Notes: generated from the sequence alone by a model not told the origin. DNA of 20,409 nucleotides from Limnoraphis robusta CS-951 (GCF_000972705.2 NZ_LATL02000138.1:1-20409); one strand, 5' to 3'; shown: positions 1-8,393, counted from the stretch's first letter. Numbers and translations: made by a program.

Positions 1-2
1 AA

Positions 3-104
3 ACTTGGGGGCGCCCGGTGAGTGTGTTGACAATGCCGGATGGTAGTTTACTGTTTACCGAAGAAGCGAATGATCGCATTTATCGGGTTCAATATCAAAA
101 TTAG
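3..104 (+). CDS. PQQ-dependent sugar dehydrogenase, C-terminal fragment (partial)
   Basis: This is an open frame entering from the left edge and ending at TAG 102-104. The visible tail contains TWGRPVSVLTMPDG, then SLLFTEEANDRIYRV. The order RPV-x-V-x3-PDGSLL-x2-E-x4-RIYRV is characteristic of the last beta-propeller blade of soluble PQQ-dependent glucose/sorbosone-type dehydrogenases, which oxidise sugars in the periplasm. Only 33 codons are present, so neither the active site nor a signal peptide can be checked. It lies about 60 bp before the FAD monooxygenase on the same strand and could share a transcript with it. The assignment rests on this C-terminal motif alone. Confidence 0.6.
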   Translation, partial: TWGRPVSVLTMPDGSLLFTEEANDRIYRVQYQN

Positions 105-162
105 AACGCTCTAAAACCCGACCCTAACCCGATCTTTGAAGGAGAGAAATTTGGTAGGATCT

Positions 163-1647
163 ATGTCTACAGAAACTCAAAACTTAAAGCAAAAAGCCGT
201 TATTGTTGGTGGGGGGCCAGCAGGTTTTGCCACCGCATTAATGTTAGCAAAGCGGGGTTGGTCGGAAATTACAGTATTAGAAAAACGTCCCTCGGCTGAT
301 TTTTATGAACCGGATAAATCCTTTAATTATTTAATTGATGGTCGGGGGCAAAAATTTACTGATTTATTGGGTTTTACTGAAAAGTTATCAAAAATTGGTG
401 TTCCCAATACCGAGTTTTACTTAACAGAAATCAAAGCGGATGGCACTTGTAAAACTTCAAAAGTACCCGTTGTAGACCCCAACCGAAAAACGGCTTATTG
501 GTTGCCACGTCGAGCATTTTTGCAGTTGCTTTATCAAGAAATAGAGGAAAATTGGCAGGGTTGTATTCAGGTTTTATTCAATACAAAATGTGTAAAACTT
601 GACTCAAGTGTTGAAGAAAATTTGGGGAAATCTAAACTAACCGTTTTTGCTCAAGAAATTAATAACGAAAAAGTTGTCACATTTGAAGCCAATCTCTTAG
701 TTGGTTGTGATGGGATTAACTCTGTTGTTCGGGAAACTTTAGATCGCTGGGAAAACTCGGAAACAAATCAATTTAAAATGCAGTTGTTTCCCTCTGCAAG
801 TTCGGGTTTGAAATACAAAGTTTTGACTCTATCGCCAAACTTTCCCCTCGATAATAATAAGTCTAAACGGGCAGTTTGTACAATGGCTTATGCGATTCGT
901 TCGGCCTTTACAGACCCTCAGCGTTGCTTATCTCTGGGTATTTTACCTTTTGCTGACCCCAACGAACCGAGAACCGCAAATATTATCAGACCACCCGATC
1001 ATCAAATTTGGAAAATACAAGACGGCGAACAGTTGTATACATTCCTAGAAACCGCTTTCCCCCAGTTGCCAATACCTGAAATTGTATCGCCCGAAGAAAG
1101 CGAACGTTTTGCAAAAAGTGAAGGTGGATTTTTTCCCGTCCCTCAATATTGTTCTGGGTTGCATTGGTTAGTATCGGCTAAAAATTATTCAAGTGGTGTG
1201 GTATTATTGGGGGATGCTGTGCATTGTTTTCCCCCGGATATTGGACAGGGGGTTAACTCGGCATTGGAGGATGTTTGTATTCTCAATCAAGCCCTATCTC
1301 AAAGTAATGATAGAATCTCCGATGCTTTGCCATTATATCAGTCTTGGCGTTCTCCCGATTTGAAACCTTTAATCCGTCTGGCTCAAACGGCTTTTCCCTG
1401 GCAATATAATCAAGATATTCTTCGGAAACGACTGTGGATGATTAACTTTTTGCTCCGGTTATTGTTGAGCCGAATTTTACCTTTTATTTTCAGCCCTCCC
1501 GCTTTTATTTTAATACAGAATCATCAACTCAGTTATCGTGAAATCTGGAATAGGACGGAAAAAACCACCAAAATTCTTTATCTATTGCTTGGGTTGATAT
1601 TGGTGGGGAGTTTATTGATTTTATCTTTCGGCTATATCATAAATTAA
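163..1647 (+). CDS. FAD-dependent monooxygenase, kynurenine 3-monooxygenase-like, with C-terminal membrane anchor
   Basis: A flavoprotein aromatic hydroxylase-type enzyme. Counting from ATG 163 (494 aa), it has the Rossmann FAD motif VIVGGGPAGFATAL near residues 14-27, the NAD(P)H/FAD 'DG' motif VGCDGINSVV near 180-189, and the FAD ribityl motif LLGDAVHCFPPDIGQGVNSALEDV near 348-371. The last ~25 residues form one hydrophobic helix, as in eukaryotic kynurenine 3-monooxygenases, which are membrane anchored. Other kynurenine-pathway genes are absent nearby, so the substrate is unknown. The start is ambiguous. AAGGAG at 139-144 is ideally spaced for an in-frame TTG at 151, whereas ATG 163 has only a weak GTAGGA upstream. 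A TTG at 136 would overlap the ribosome site and is unlikely. The flavin monooxygenase class is secure; the kynurenine specificity is an inference. Confidence 0.88.
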   Translation: MSTETQNLKQKAVIVGGGPAGFATALMLAKRGWSEITVLEKRPSADFYEPDKSFNYLIDGRGQKFTDLLGFTEKLSKIGVPNTEFYLTEIKADGTCKTSKVPVVDPNRKTAYWLPRRAFLQLLYQEIEENWQGCIQVLFNTKCVKLDSSVEENLGKSKLTVFAQEINNEKVVTFEANLLVGCDGINSVVRETLDRWENSETNQFKMQLFPSASSGLKYKVLTLSPNFPLDNNKSKRAVCTMAYAIRSAFTDPQRCLSLGILPFADPNEPRTANIIRPPDHQIWKIQDGEQLYTFLETAFPQLPIPEIVSPEESERFAKSEGGFFPVPQYCSGLHWLVSAKNYSSGVVLLGDAVHCFPPDIGQGVNSALEDVCILNQALSQSNDRISDALPLYQSWRSPDLKPLIRLAQTAFPWQYNQDILRKRLWMINFLLRLLLSRILPFIFSPPAFILIQNHQLSYREIWNRTEKTTKILYLLLGLILVGSLLILSFGYIIN

Positions 1648-1784
1648 ACTAATCAATAACTGGGTTTAGCTTCTAAAGTTTCTATCAATACCCCAAAATT
1701 TACAAAACTTAACTCAAGAATAATTCTCAATAAGCAACGAGCTTGCGTTGTTTCAGCCTTTATGGTATTCTAATCTGTGAAAAT

Positions 1785-1815
1785 AATTCCTGATTGGTGT
1801 GACCAATCAGGAATT
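1785..1815 (+). terminator. Perfect 14-bp hairpin, probable intrinsic terminator
   Basis: AATTCCTGATTGGT (1785-1798) is exactly complementary to ACCAATCAGGAATT (1802-1815) with a GTG loop, and the right arm ends in a run of four T. It lies 137 bp after the stop of the monooxygenase gene on the same strand, so it most likely ends that transcript. On the minus strand the hairpin is also followed by an AT-rich stretch, so it may work both ways. Such a perfect palindrome could also be a protein-binding site. Confidence 0.55.
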
Positions 1816-1938
1816 TTGCTTGGGTATAACGCCTCAAACCCTTATTTTTCCGTTAGTTTATCCCGTCGCACCCCCCAAATTAACACCCTCATCTCAACCG
1901 ACGACGCACCAATTTTTACCTCTCTCTTTTCACTAGCC

Positions 1939-1966
1939 TTGACAAAAATCTATAAATGTGCATACT
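1939..1966 (+). promoter_or_regulatory. Candidate sigma70-type promoter for the 2179-3578 pair
   Basis: A perfect TTGACA at 1939-1944 is followed after 16 bp by CATACT (1961-1966, four of six matches to TATAAT). It would give a leader of about 200 nt containing the GGGTGC stem at 2085-2105. The call is by inspection only. Confidence 0.3.
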
Positions 1967-2178
1967 CGCAGTCTGATTTGATAATTTCCGGAATATTTTG
2001 TCTGAAGTTTCGGGAATTCTCGATTCCGATGATGTAGGGCTTTTTAGCCAATTTGGGTATTTCTCTATTCATTCTAACCTTTAGGGGTGCAAAAGGCTAG
2101 CACCCGAAATAAATAGATTTCGCGGAATTGAAATCTGGTGTAAATTTACCCGTTTACAACATTAATCGAGGGGAACCA

Positions 2179-2853
2179 ATGAACTCTTTTGCAACAGTAA
2201 TGAATTTGCTGCGAGAAAGACAGCAATTTTTAGAAGATATTCGTCTGGGCGTTAAACTCAAGCCAAAACTTGTAAATTTATTCATTTCAAGCTCGGTTTT
2301 TTTTGGAATTTACGGTTTAATTATAGGTTCGTCGAGTAGCTTTTTACAGGCTATTTTTTCTGCGTTTAAACTTCCCGCTCTTTACTTGTTAACCCTAATT
2401 ATCTGTTTTCCCACATTATACTTTTTCAATGTGATGTTTGGGTCCAAACAAACCTTTGAACAGTATTTAACGCTATTAATGACAGCGATGGCTGAAATTA
2501 GTGTTTTACTTTTGGGGTTTGCGCCTGTCACGTTCTTTTTTATGTTGAGTACCCAAGATTATCAATTTTTTAAACTTCTCAATGTGGCAATTTTTGCTCT
2601 GACGGGATTTTTAGGGATAAAATTCTTTTATGATGGAATGCAATTTATGTCTGAAAAAGATGAAGAAGGTCATAAGCTGCGTTTAAATATTTTGCGCTTT
2701 TGGTTAATTCTCTATGCTTTTGTGGGGAGTCAACTGGGATGGACGTTAAGACCTTTTTTTGGTGCGCCGGGAGAACCTTTTCAACTGTTTAGAGAACAAG
2801 ATAGTAACTTTTATGTGAATGTTTTAGAATCCTTAAGTCAACTCTTTCAATAA
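2179..2853 (+). CDS. Conserved cyanobacterial multi-pass membrane protein (family often labelled 'actin-binding WH2 domain-containing')
   Basis: A 224-aa integral membrane protein starting at ATG 2179, preceded by GAGG at 2169-2172 with 6-nt spacing. A TTG 17 codons upstream has no ribosome site and is rejected. After a charged N-terminus with LLRERQQFLEDIRLG there are about five hydrophobic segments, roughly at residues 32-50, 60-82, 96-125, 133-150 and 172-190. These are followed by the highly patterned stretch GSQLGWTLRPFFGAPGEPF near 185-205 and the FREQDSNFYVNV tail. I recognise the pattern as a cyanobacterial family that databases label 'actin-binding WH2 domain', a label with no support in the sequence: this is a membrane protein and no WH2 motif is visible. 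Its function is unknown. The next gene starts 2 nt after its stop, so the two are almost certainly cotranscribed and translationally coupled. Confidence 0.8.
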   Translation: MNSFATVMNLLRERQQFLEDIRLGVKLKPKLVNLFISSSVFFGIYGLIIGSSSSFLQAIFSAFKLPALYLLTLIICFPTLYFFNVMFGSKQTFEQYLTLLMTAMAEISVLLLGFAPVTFFFMLSTQDYQFFKLLNVAIFALTGFLGIKFFYDGMQFMSEKDEEGHKLRLNILRFWLILYAFVGSQLGWTLRPFFGAPGEPFQLFREQDSNFYVNVLESLSQLFQ

Positions 2854-2855
2854 AC

Positions 2856-3578
2856 ATGAATTATGACTTCAATTGTTTGATATTTTCTGAAGAAGAACTG
2901 GATGAATTAACAGGTTTATCTCGGGAGAGTTTAACGGGTACTCTTTGTCAAAACAAGGGAATTAGACAAGCTGTTTTAAGGAAGATTTGGTGCGATCGCC
3001 AAAAACTATTTTCCTTCATTTCAACAGAAATAATCGCATTATTTCTCAGTCTAATTCTCGCTTTTCCTCTGACATTACTGCTACTCGATAGAACAATAAC
3101 TCCTGATCTTCAAACAACCATCCAGTTTTTACTCAAAGCTATTGCTTTATCTTTTGTTCTCACTCTAGTTGTTAATTTAGGAGTTTGGTTGAAGTTAAAA
3201 CCTCTGCGAAATGTCTTGCATTTAATGGATGAAGTGGAAAAATACAATGATACAGTCAAATCGGTTGAAATTTTAGATCAGTTAAGGAGAACCGGAAACG
3301 TACAAGAAAATCTCGTTAACCGAGAAGAAGTCATTCAAGCCTTAAAAATTACTCGAGAGAGTTTAGAGAGTGCCTTTCAAACTGAACGAATACTTCGAGA
3401 ACATCAAGACTTTATTGATCGCCGTTATGAATTATTCGCTCATTTAGAAAACAACTTAACCGCTTTAATGACCTTCAACATGACCAACCAAGCCAATGAA
3501 TATGGAGAGTTACTCAATGAAGCCTTACAAATTGGGATCAGTGTTCATCGAGAAATCCAAAAAATGAAACGAAATTAA
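2856..3578 (+). CDS. Uncharacterised membrane protein with C-terminal coiled coil
   Basis: A 240-aa protein that I cannot assign to a named family. The soluble N-terminus (about 1-48) is acidic and then basic. Two hydrophobic helices follow, near 52-77 (STEIIALFLSLILAFPLTLLLL) and 88-112. The remaining ~125 residues are charged and helical (MDEVEKYNDTVKSVEILDQL, then ESLESAFQTERILREHQDFI), typical of a cytoplasmic coiled coil or oligomerisation region. ATG 2856 follows the stop of the upstream membrane-protein gene by 2 nt, so the two products probably act together in one membrane complex (inference). A strong convergent terminator lies 67 bp after its stop. Confidence 0.75.
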   Translation: MNYDFNCLIFSEEELDELTGLSRESLTGTLCQNKGIRQAVLRKIWCDRQKLFSFISTEIIALFLSLILAFPLTLLLLDRTITPDLQTTIQFLLKAIALSFVLTLVVNLGVWLKLKPLRNVLHLMDEVEKYNDTVKSVEILDQLRRTGNVQENLVNREEVIQALKITRESLESAFQTERILREHQDFIDRRYELFAHLENNLTALMTFNMTNQANEYGELLNEALQIGISVHREIQKMKRN

Positions 3579-3644
3579 AAAAGACTCAAAAACTTTCTGT
3601 CTATGTCTTTGTGTCGAGCGTGTTTTTTTTCACCTACAAGCAAA

Positions 3645-3668
3645 AACAAGAGGCTTCAGCCTCCTGTT
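3645..3668. terminator. Bidirectional intrinsic terminator between convergent genes
   Basis: Arms AACAAGAGGC (3645-3654) and GCCTCCTGTT (3659-3668) pair with a single mismatch around a TTCA loop. On the plus strand they are followed by T-rich sequence (GTTTAGTTTTTATG); on the minus strand the stem is followed by TTTTTG. It serves both the membrane-protein pair ending at 3578 and the PEP-CTERM gene ending at 3718. Confidence 0.8.
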
Positions 3669-3717
3669 TAGTTTTTATGAGTTTTTATTAATTTGAGGGC
3701 TAACTTTCGCTGTAAAA

Positions 3718-4335
3718 TTAGCTTTTGCGACTGATAACCTTCTTTCCGAAAACTACACCACCGAGAGTTAATAATCCTAACAGAGTTCCGGGTTCAGGAA
3801 CTTCTTGAGAATCAGGAGTATCTTGAAATTGATTGGGAGCTACAAACAGAGAGATATGAGAGATGGCTTGAGCGTTACCGTTGCCGTTAACAGAAGTACC
3901 AATTGTGTTCCAAAGACCCTCTAAAGCCGATCCCGCTTCAAAGAAGTAAGCACTGTATTTGTTACTGGCTTTCAGGCTAATCACGAAGGCAGAAGAATTG
4001 TCTAATCCGGTGATAGACCAATTTCCAGTAGTCTGTCCTTGATCGGTAGTCATGTTTAGGGTAATTCCCTCGATAGAAGATCCCTCATCTGATTTATCAG
4101 CTAATTGCCATTCGTAATCACCAAACAAACCACCATTAAGCGTAGTCAGAAAATTACTGCTGTTTCCAGTATCGTTCCCTTGGATGGGGCCATAAACATC
4201 TGCTGCTTCAACGCCACCTGCGGTTACATTCGATGTCGAGGTGAATAATGCAGCGTTAGCGTCTAATGTGGATAAGGATAAAACACTAACAGCTACAACA
4301 GAAGAAGTCATTACGCCTGCGAATAAGCTTTTCAT
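3718..4335 (-). CDS. PEP-CTERM sorting domain-containing exported protein
   Basis: A 205-aa secreted protein. The N-terminus (about 1-28) is a signal peptide with likely cleavage after DANA. The last 27 residues are a PEP-CTERM tail: VPEPGT, a hydrophobic helix (LLGLLTLGGVVFG) and a basic end KKVISRKS. By established family knowledge such proteins are processed by an exosortase and released or anchored at the cell surface or in exopolysaccharide; no exosortase gene is in this window. The ~150-residue mature region is rich in G, S, N and T with few charges, and I see no catalytic motif. AAAGGA lies about 9 nt before the ATG. The gene is monocistronic, between a 497-bp upstream gap and a shared bidirectional terminator. 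Confidence 0.9.
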   Translation of the reverse strand: MKSLFAGVMTSSVVAVSVLSLSTLDANAALFTSTSNVTAGGVEAADVYGPIQGNDTGNSSNFLTTLNGGLFGDYEWQLADKSDEGSSIEGITLNMTTDQGQTTGNWSITGLDNSSAFVISLKASNKYSAYFFEAGSALEGLWNTIGTSVNGNGNAQAISHISLFVAPNQFQDTPDSQEVPEPGTLLGLLTLGGVVFGKKVISRKS

Positions 4336-4832
4336 TTGAACAGTTTCCTTTAGTAAAGTTGGACTTATCAGCTTGGGGAACTCTGCTCTGCGTTTAACTG
4401 TGGTTGCTTCCGTTCCCTCATCTGTTAACTATATTACTTCCTTTCTTGTGGGACTGTCTAGTTTTTTTTGATACTTTTACGGTATCTTTACACCGAATTT
4501 ATAAGAGATTTAATTTTACCTAAAACCTATGTAAAATTAGGGTTTACGGCTTGTTTAAAACACTTTTTAATCTCTATAAATTACATAAGTATTGAATGAA
4601 TTGATTCTTGAATATAGTCAAATTCAGTAGAAATTCTGAGGATACAAAGTATTATTTATTACAACTGTACTTAAGTAGACTAGGAAAAGCCAAAAATAGC
4701 GATAAACAGATCCTTTGTCTATCCCCAGAATTTTCGGAGTCAATTTTGAAAAAATAGGTAGATTTGCTCTATATTTCAAACAAGTTCAAGGGGTTTTTTG
4801 ATTAGCTGACCCCTAAGCCTGAGTCCTGAATT
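4336..4832 (-). other. Upstream region of the PEP-CTERM gene, no gene seen
   Basis: An AT-rich 497-bp gap holding the presumed promoter and leader of the minus-strand gene at 3718-4335. A short palindrome GATAC-N7-GTATC occupies 4470-4486, about 135 bp before the start codon, and could be an operator. A weak 6-bp stem AGGGGT/ACCCCT (4789-4794 and 4809-4814) follows the next gene's stop and may contribute to its termination. I see no RNA gene or credible open frame. Confidence 0.4.
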
Positions 4833-5378
4833 CTAAAAATCTGGACTATGTTCTGTATCCCAACACTCTCCGTGCAACCAAATTCTTCCCGTTTTTTGGC
4901 AGTCGGCTTGATTTGTTAGCCAAGGAATAGATGTCGGCGCCACCATACCGGAAGGTGAACTCCATTTTAAAATAAGATAGATAGACATGGCGATGGTAAA
5001 GGCGAAGCTTCCCAAGGTAATCGCCATAACGAGAATATTCAAGGGAGTCCACAGGCGATGTTTGTGACGTTCAAGTTGGTTGCGTTGACCTGAGCGACGT
5101 TCTCGACCGGCTAACAGGACCAAATAAAACTTTAAACCCGGAATGGGAACGGTTAGACGCAGGTTAACAGCATGATTATTTTGCCAGGGTTGAACCGTTC
5201 GGGCTGTTACCAACGCTTGAGTAATTGCCATCACTTGTTCTTCGTTTAAATTAGAATTGATAAGTGCCTGGGTAATCACAGCAGCCTGTTCTGGAGTCAA
5301 AACCGTAGAAACTTCCTGAGATAATCTCAGAACCTGTTTTCTATATTGATATTCTTCTTGCGGTTGGTCGGGTTCCAT
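4833..5378 (-). CDS. Hypothetical protein with one transmembrane helix
   Basis: A 181-aa protein of unknown function. Residues 1-65 are a soluble, helical, Q/E-rich region with two similar stretches, LTPEQAAVITQALINS and LNEEQVMAITQALVTA, suggesting a helical repeat. One transmembrane helix lies at about 113-137 (NILVMAITLGSFAFTIAMSIYLIL). The C-terminal tail has two cysteines in a CQKTGRIWLHGECWD pattern that could form a disulfide if exported. The arrangement suggests a bitopic protein with its N-terminus in the cytoplasm. No Shine-Dalgarno site is evident before the ATG. It lies 91 bp after the acyltransferase gene on the same strand and may be cotranscribed with it. Confidence 0.65.
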   Translation of the reverse strand: MEPDQPQEEYQYRKQVLRLSQEVSTVLTPEQAAVITQALINSNLNEEQVMAITQALVTARTVQPWQNNHAVNLRLTVPIPGLKFYLVLLAGRERRSGQRNQLERHKHRLWTPLNILVMAITLGSFAFTIAMSIYLILKWSSPSGMVAPTSIPWLTNQADCQKTGRIWLHGECWDTEHSPDF

Positions 5379-5469
5379 TGGGAATTAAATTTTAAAGACT
5401 ACAAGATCTTTCTTATCAAAAAAGTTGGTGATTGAGAAGAAATTTAAGCTTTTAATTGTCAGATTTTGA

Positions 5470-6819
5470 CTAAGGTTGACTCATCTTTTCTAAAGCCACT
5501 TGTAACGCTTGAGTCAAATTCTCCACCGCTTGACGCCGACTTGCTTTATAATCTGACCATCGTTGAGAAATAGAAATCGGTTCCCCGACGGTCATTTGCA
5601 CTCGTCGCTTTCCTAAGTAGGGGGTTTTGCAGGGGTTTGCACCTTTGAGTCGGGCAATCATCGTCCAAACAATTGTAGTAATTTCTGCGAAACGCTCATA
5701 AGTAGGATTTTCCTGCACGTATTTCCCACTAACAGCAACAAAACTTTCAACTAATCTCATATGCCACATTCGTAGACTGGCTTCTTCTGCTATGCGATTG
5801 GCTAATCCTCGTTCGACAGGTGACAACGCTTCCACATCTTTGATATCTTCTCTATAAATATAATCCCATCCGGTTTGTTCGATGCGACGACAACGCTCTG
5901 TTAAACTGCCTTTGGGTTTAATCCCAAAGTAACTTTCTGCTACTTGTAAAGCAATATCTAACAGTCTTTGTAACCGCACGGGTAATTCTTCGCTACTCTC
6001 TTTGGGGATATGTTGATGGTAATATTGACGATAGAAATTCTCCATCAAATCTAACAAATAATTCCCTAAGTTAATCAGACGGGGATAGAGTGAACTGGGT
6101 GTCGCTTGAGAATTAGAAGTCCTTAAACCACAGTCACTTTCCATTTCAGATAAAAGTTGGGCGAGTGCTTCCCAGTTATCTTTAATATAATGATATTGAA
6201 TGCCTAATGGCACCATGAAAACTTCTTCTGTTCGGTTGGCTTTTTGCAGATCTTCGACACACCAAAACCCCAATTGTGCAATTCCGGGTTCTAGAGGACT
6301 AACCCGATAATTATGACCATTTGTGGCACCTTCGGGGGCGGCTGCTATTGGAAAGCGACCATTTACAAATAAATCTCGGGCTGATCTTAACCCTTGACGA
6401 TCCAGTTTTCCCCGTAATATTGAAGTTCCGCCCAATTTGGGAAATAACCAAGTTACATAGTTTCCCGCCCATAACGGAATACCCCGATCATACATAAAAT
6501 GAGCATGAATGGGAGGTTTTAAAGAAATTCCTTGTTTTTTTGCCTGTTGGGGAATGTGACGCCACAATAACTGAGAAATCGGTAAAGGATCGTCAGGGTT
6601 GGGATGACGAAAGGCTAACATAAACCGAATTTTTTCCTGTTGGAATTGTTGATAGAGTTCAACTAATTGTTCGACGTTTTCGGTTTGAATTTCGGTGATT
6701 GGGGTTCGGAAACGTATCCACCAAGGAAATACCCATTGGCAGACTTGCAAAACTCCGGGTTGAAAGTCTGGAGGGATAAATGCTAAGGGGGGTTGTATGT
6801 TAATCATTTCATTGGACAT
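5470..6819 (-). CDS. PlsC-like phospholipid/glycerol acyltransferase domain protein
   Basis: A 449-aa protein with the hallmarks of the lysophosphatidic acid acyltransferase (PlsC) superfamily. The catalytic H(x)4D motif is seen as RHPNPDD (H72, D77), and the acyl-acceptor motif region as APEGATNG (E163), where PlsC proteins have EGT-type sequence. This family transfers acyl groups from acyl-ACP or acyl-CoA to lysophospholipids or related acceptors at the inner membrane. The protein is long for a PlsC enzyme (usually about 240-260 aa). Its C-terminal ~230 residues (after about residue 215) form an extra helical domain with no motif I recognise, so the acceptor may differ from lysophosphatidate. 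The region between the two motifs also contains a long linker. It lies 164 bp after mnmE on the same strand. Confidence 0.82.
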   Translation of the reverse strand: MSNEMINIQPPLAFIPPDFQPGVLQVCQWVFPWWIRFRTPITEIQTENVEQLVELYQQFQQEKIRFMLAFRHPNPDDPLPISQLLWRHIPQQAKKQGISLKPPIHAHFMYDRGIPLWAGNYVTWLFPKLGGTSILRGKLDRQGLRSARDLFVNGRFPIAAAPEGATNGHNYRVSPLEPGIAQLGFWCVEDLQKANRTEEVFMVPLGIQYHYIKDNWEALAQLLSEMESDCGLRTSNSQATPSSLYPRLINLGNYLLDLMENFYRQYYHQHIPKESSEELPVRLQRLLDIALQVAESYFGIKPKGSLTERCRRIEQTGWDYIYREDIKDVEALSPVERGLANRIAEEASLRMWHMRLVESFVAVSGKYVQENPTYERFAEITTIVWTMIARLKGANPCKTPYLGKRRVQMTVGEPISISQRWSDYKASRRQAVENLTQALQVALEKMSQP

Positions 6820-6847
6820 TTTTCGGTTTCTCTTGTTATTTTATTTA

Positions 6848-6906
6848 CCCTATTCCTGTTCGGTCTTTTTGTATAGCCTGAAAAAGGGAACAGGGAATAG
6901 GGAACA
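6848..6906. repeat. STRR-type heptamer repeat with an inverted copy (hairpin)
   Basis: Three consecutive heptamers GGGAACA, GGGAATA and GGGAACA occupy 6886-6906, the pattern of the short tandemly repeated sequences known in cyanobacteria. CCCTATTCCTGTTC at 6848-6861 is complementary to 6888-6902 with one bulged base, so the segment can form a 14-bp hairpin between mnmE and the acyltransferase gene. Confidence 0.65.
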
Positions 6907-6983
6907 GAGGTAAGATTTTTCGGCTTTTTATCTCTTTTGGGATTTCTGACAAATCATTCCTGATTGTTATCGCTGATTCTGTC

Positions 6984-8393
6984 TTACTTCCCAATACAAA
7001 ACCGACTGAATATTCGATCTAAAACAGACTCGGTGACTTCTTCTCCGGTGACTTCTCCTAATGCTTGAATCGCTTCTCTTAAGTCTATTGTCCAAAAATC
7101 AAGAGGCAGTTCATTCTCTATTGTTGTTTTCATTTGGTCTAAGGCAATTTTAGCACGAGTAATCGCAGCAGCTTGACGTTGGTTGATGGCAATCTCTAAA
7201 TTTGAGGCTTGCACGTTTCCCGCGTTAATTGTCGTTAAAATGGCTGTTTCTAATGAGGGAATTCCTTTGTTTAACGCGGCGGCTGTTTTGACTATTAACA
7301 ATTCTTCTCGGTTGAGTTTGGATTGAACTTGCTGGAGTTTTGACTCTAATTCGTTCTCGGAAACTTGATCAATTTTATTCAGGATTAATATTAAGGGACG
7401 ATCTTGAACCTGTTGATAAATTTCTTGATCACTGTCTGTCCATCCGGCTTCTGCATCTATGGTTAATAAGACTAAATCCGCAGATTTTGCCACCGTTCGC
7501 GATCGCTCTATGCCGATTTTTTCGACTTGATCTTCTGAGTGACGAATTCCAGCCGTATCTAATACTTGCACGGGAATTCCACCAACAACTAATTGTGATT
7601 CTACAATATCCCGAGTTGTACCGGGAAGATTAGTCACAATGGCGCGATCGCTTTGACTCCAAGCATTTAATAAACTTGATTTTCCCACATTTGGACGACC
7701 CACAATTGCCACCTTTAAACCACTTCTTAAACGCTCACCTTTTTCGGCTGTTTCTATTAGTATTGACAATTCCGCAGAAATATGGTTTACTTGTGATACA
7801 ATGTCTGGAACGTTTAGTGGCGGTAGGTCTTCCTCGAAGTCAATCCGGGCTTCTATTTCGGCTAAAACATCCAAACAAGCCGCCCGAAATTGGCGAATGG
7901 GCGTGGCGAGTTTTCCCTGTAATCCCGCTAAAGCAGCTTGAGATGCCGCTTGAGATTGAGAACCGACCAACTCTGCCACACTTTCGGCTTGAGTCAAGTC
8001 TAGACGGCCATTGAGAAACGCCCGCAGTGTAAATTCTCCGGGTTGAGCGAGTCTGGCTCCGGCTTCCAAACAGAGTTGTAGCACCTGTTGAACCGCGATA
8101 ATTCCGCCATGACAGTGAAATTCCACCACATCTTCGCGGGTATAAGAACGGGGTGCCAACATCAACAAGAGCAAGACTTCATCGATGATTTGTTGAGTTT
8201 GGGGATGGCGAATATAGCCGTAGAGAATGCGATGACTTTCCCAGCGTTGACGTCCGGGCGCATCAAACAACAGTTTAGCGATCGCTTGGGCTTGACATCC
8301 CGACAGACGCACAATACCAACGCTCCCCTGTTGAGGAACAATCGCTGTTGCGATCGCTGCAATTGTTTCACCGCCTGTCCGAATTTCAGACAT
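6984..8393 (-). CDS. mnmE: tRNA modification GTPase MnmE (TrmE)
   Basis: With MnmG, MnmE installs the carboxymethylaminomethyl (or aminomethyl) group on the wobble uridine of certain tRNAs. From ATG 8393 (469 aa) the N-terminal folate-binding domain opens with [23 protein letters not shown], and FHCHGG and [16 protein letters not shown] follow. The inserted G domain shows G1 GRPNVGKS (about 232-239), G2 TTRD (259-262), G3 DTAG (279-282) and G4 NKID (339-342). The protein ends in the family's CIGK with its catalytic cysteine. A TTG 14 codons upstream is open but has no ribosome site and lies beyond the conserved start. Length and motifs are all typical; nothing is missing. Confidence 0.97.
   Translation of the reverse strand: MSEIRTGGETIAAIATAIVPQQGSVGIVRLSGCQAQAIAKLLFDAPGRQRWESHRILYGYIRHPQTQQIIDEVLLLLMLAPRSYTREDVVEFHCHGGIIAVQQVLQLCLEAGARLAQPGEFTLRAFLNGRLDLTQAESVAELVGSQSQAASQAALAGLQGKLATPIRQFRAACLDVLAEIEARIDFEEDLPPLNVPDIVSQVNHISAELSILIETAEKGERLRSGLKVAIVGRPNVGKSSLLNAWSQSDRAIVTNLPGTTRDIVESQLVVGGIPVQVLDTAGIRHSEDQVEKIGIERSRTVAKSADLVLLTIDAEAGWTDSDQEIYQQVQDRPLILILNKIDQVSENELESKLQQVQSKLNREELLIVKTAAALNKGIPSLETAILTTINAGNVQASNLEIAINQRQAAAITRAKIALDQMKTTIENELPLDFWTIDLREAIQALGEVTGEEVTESVLDRIFSRFCIGK

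Larger units (their letters stand above)
1648..2178 (+). other. Long intergenic region and leader before the membrane-protein pair
   Basis: About 530 bp without a convincing gene. It holds a perfect 14-bp hairpin at 1785-1815, a possible promoter near 1939-1966 and a 6-bp stem GGGTGC/GCACCC at 2085-2090 and 2100-2105 in the presumed leader of the next gene. An 86-codon GTG-started frame at 1777-2037 runs through the hairpin; it has no ribosome site and no recognisable domain, so I do not call it a gene. Confidence 0.5.

Noticed and set aside
1777..2037. 86-codon GTG-started open frame on the plus strand
   Set aside because: It begins beside and runs through a perfect 14-bp hairpin, has no ribosome site and shows no domain or family-like pattern.
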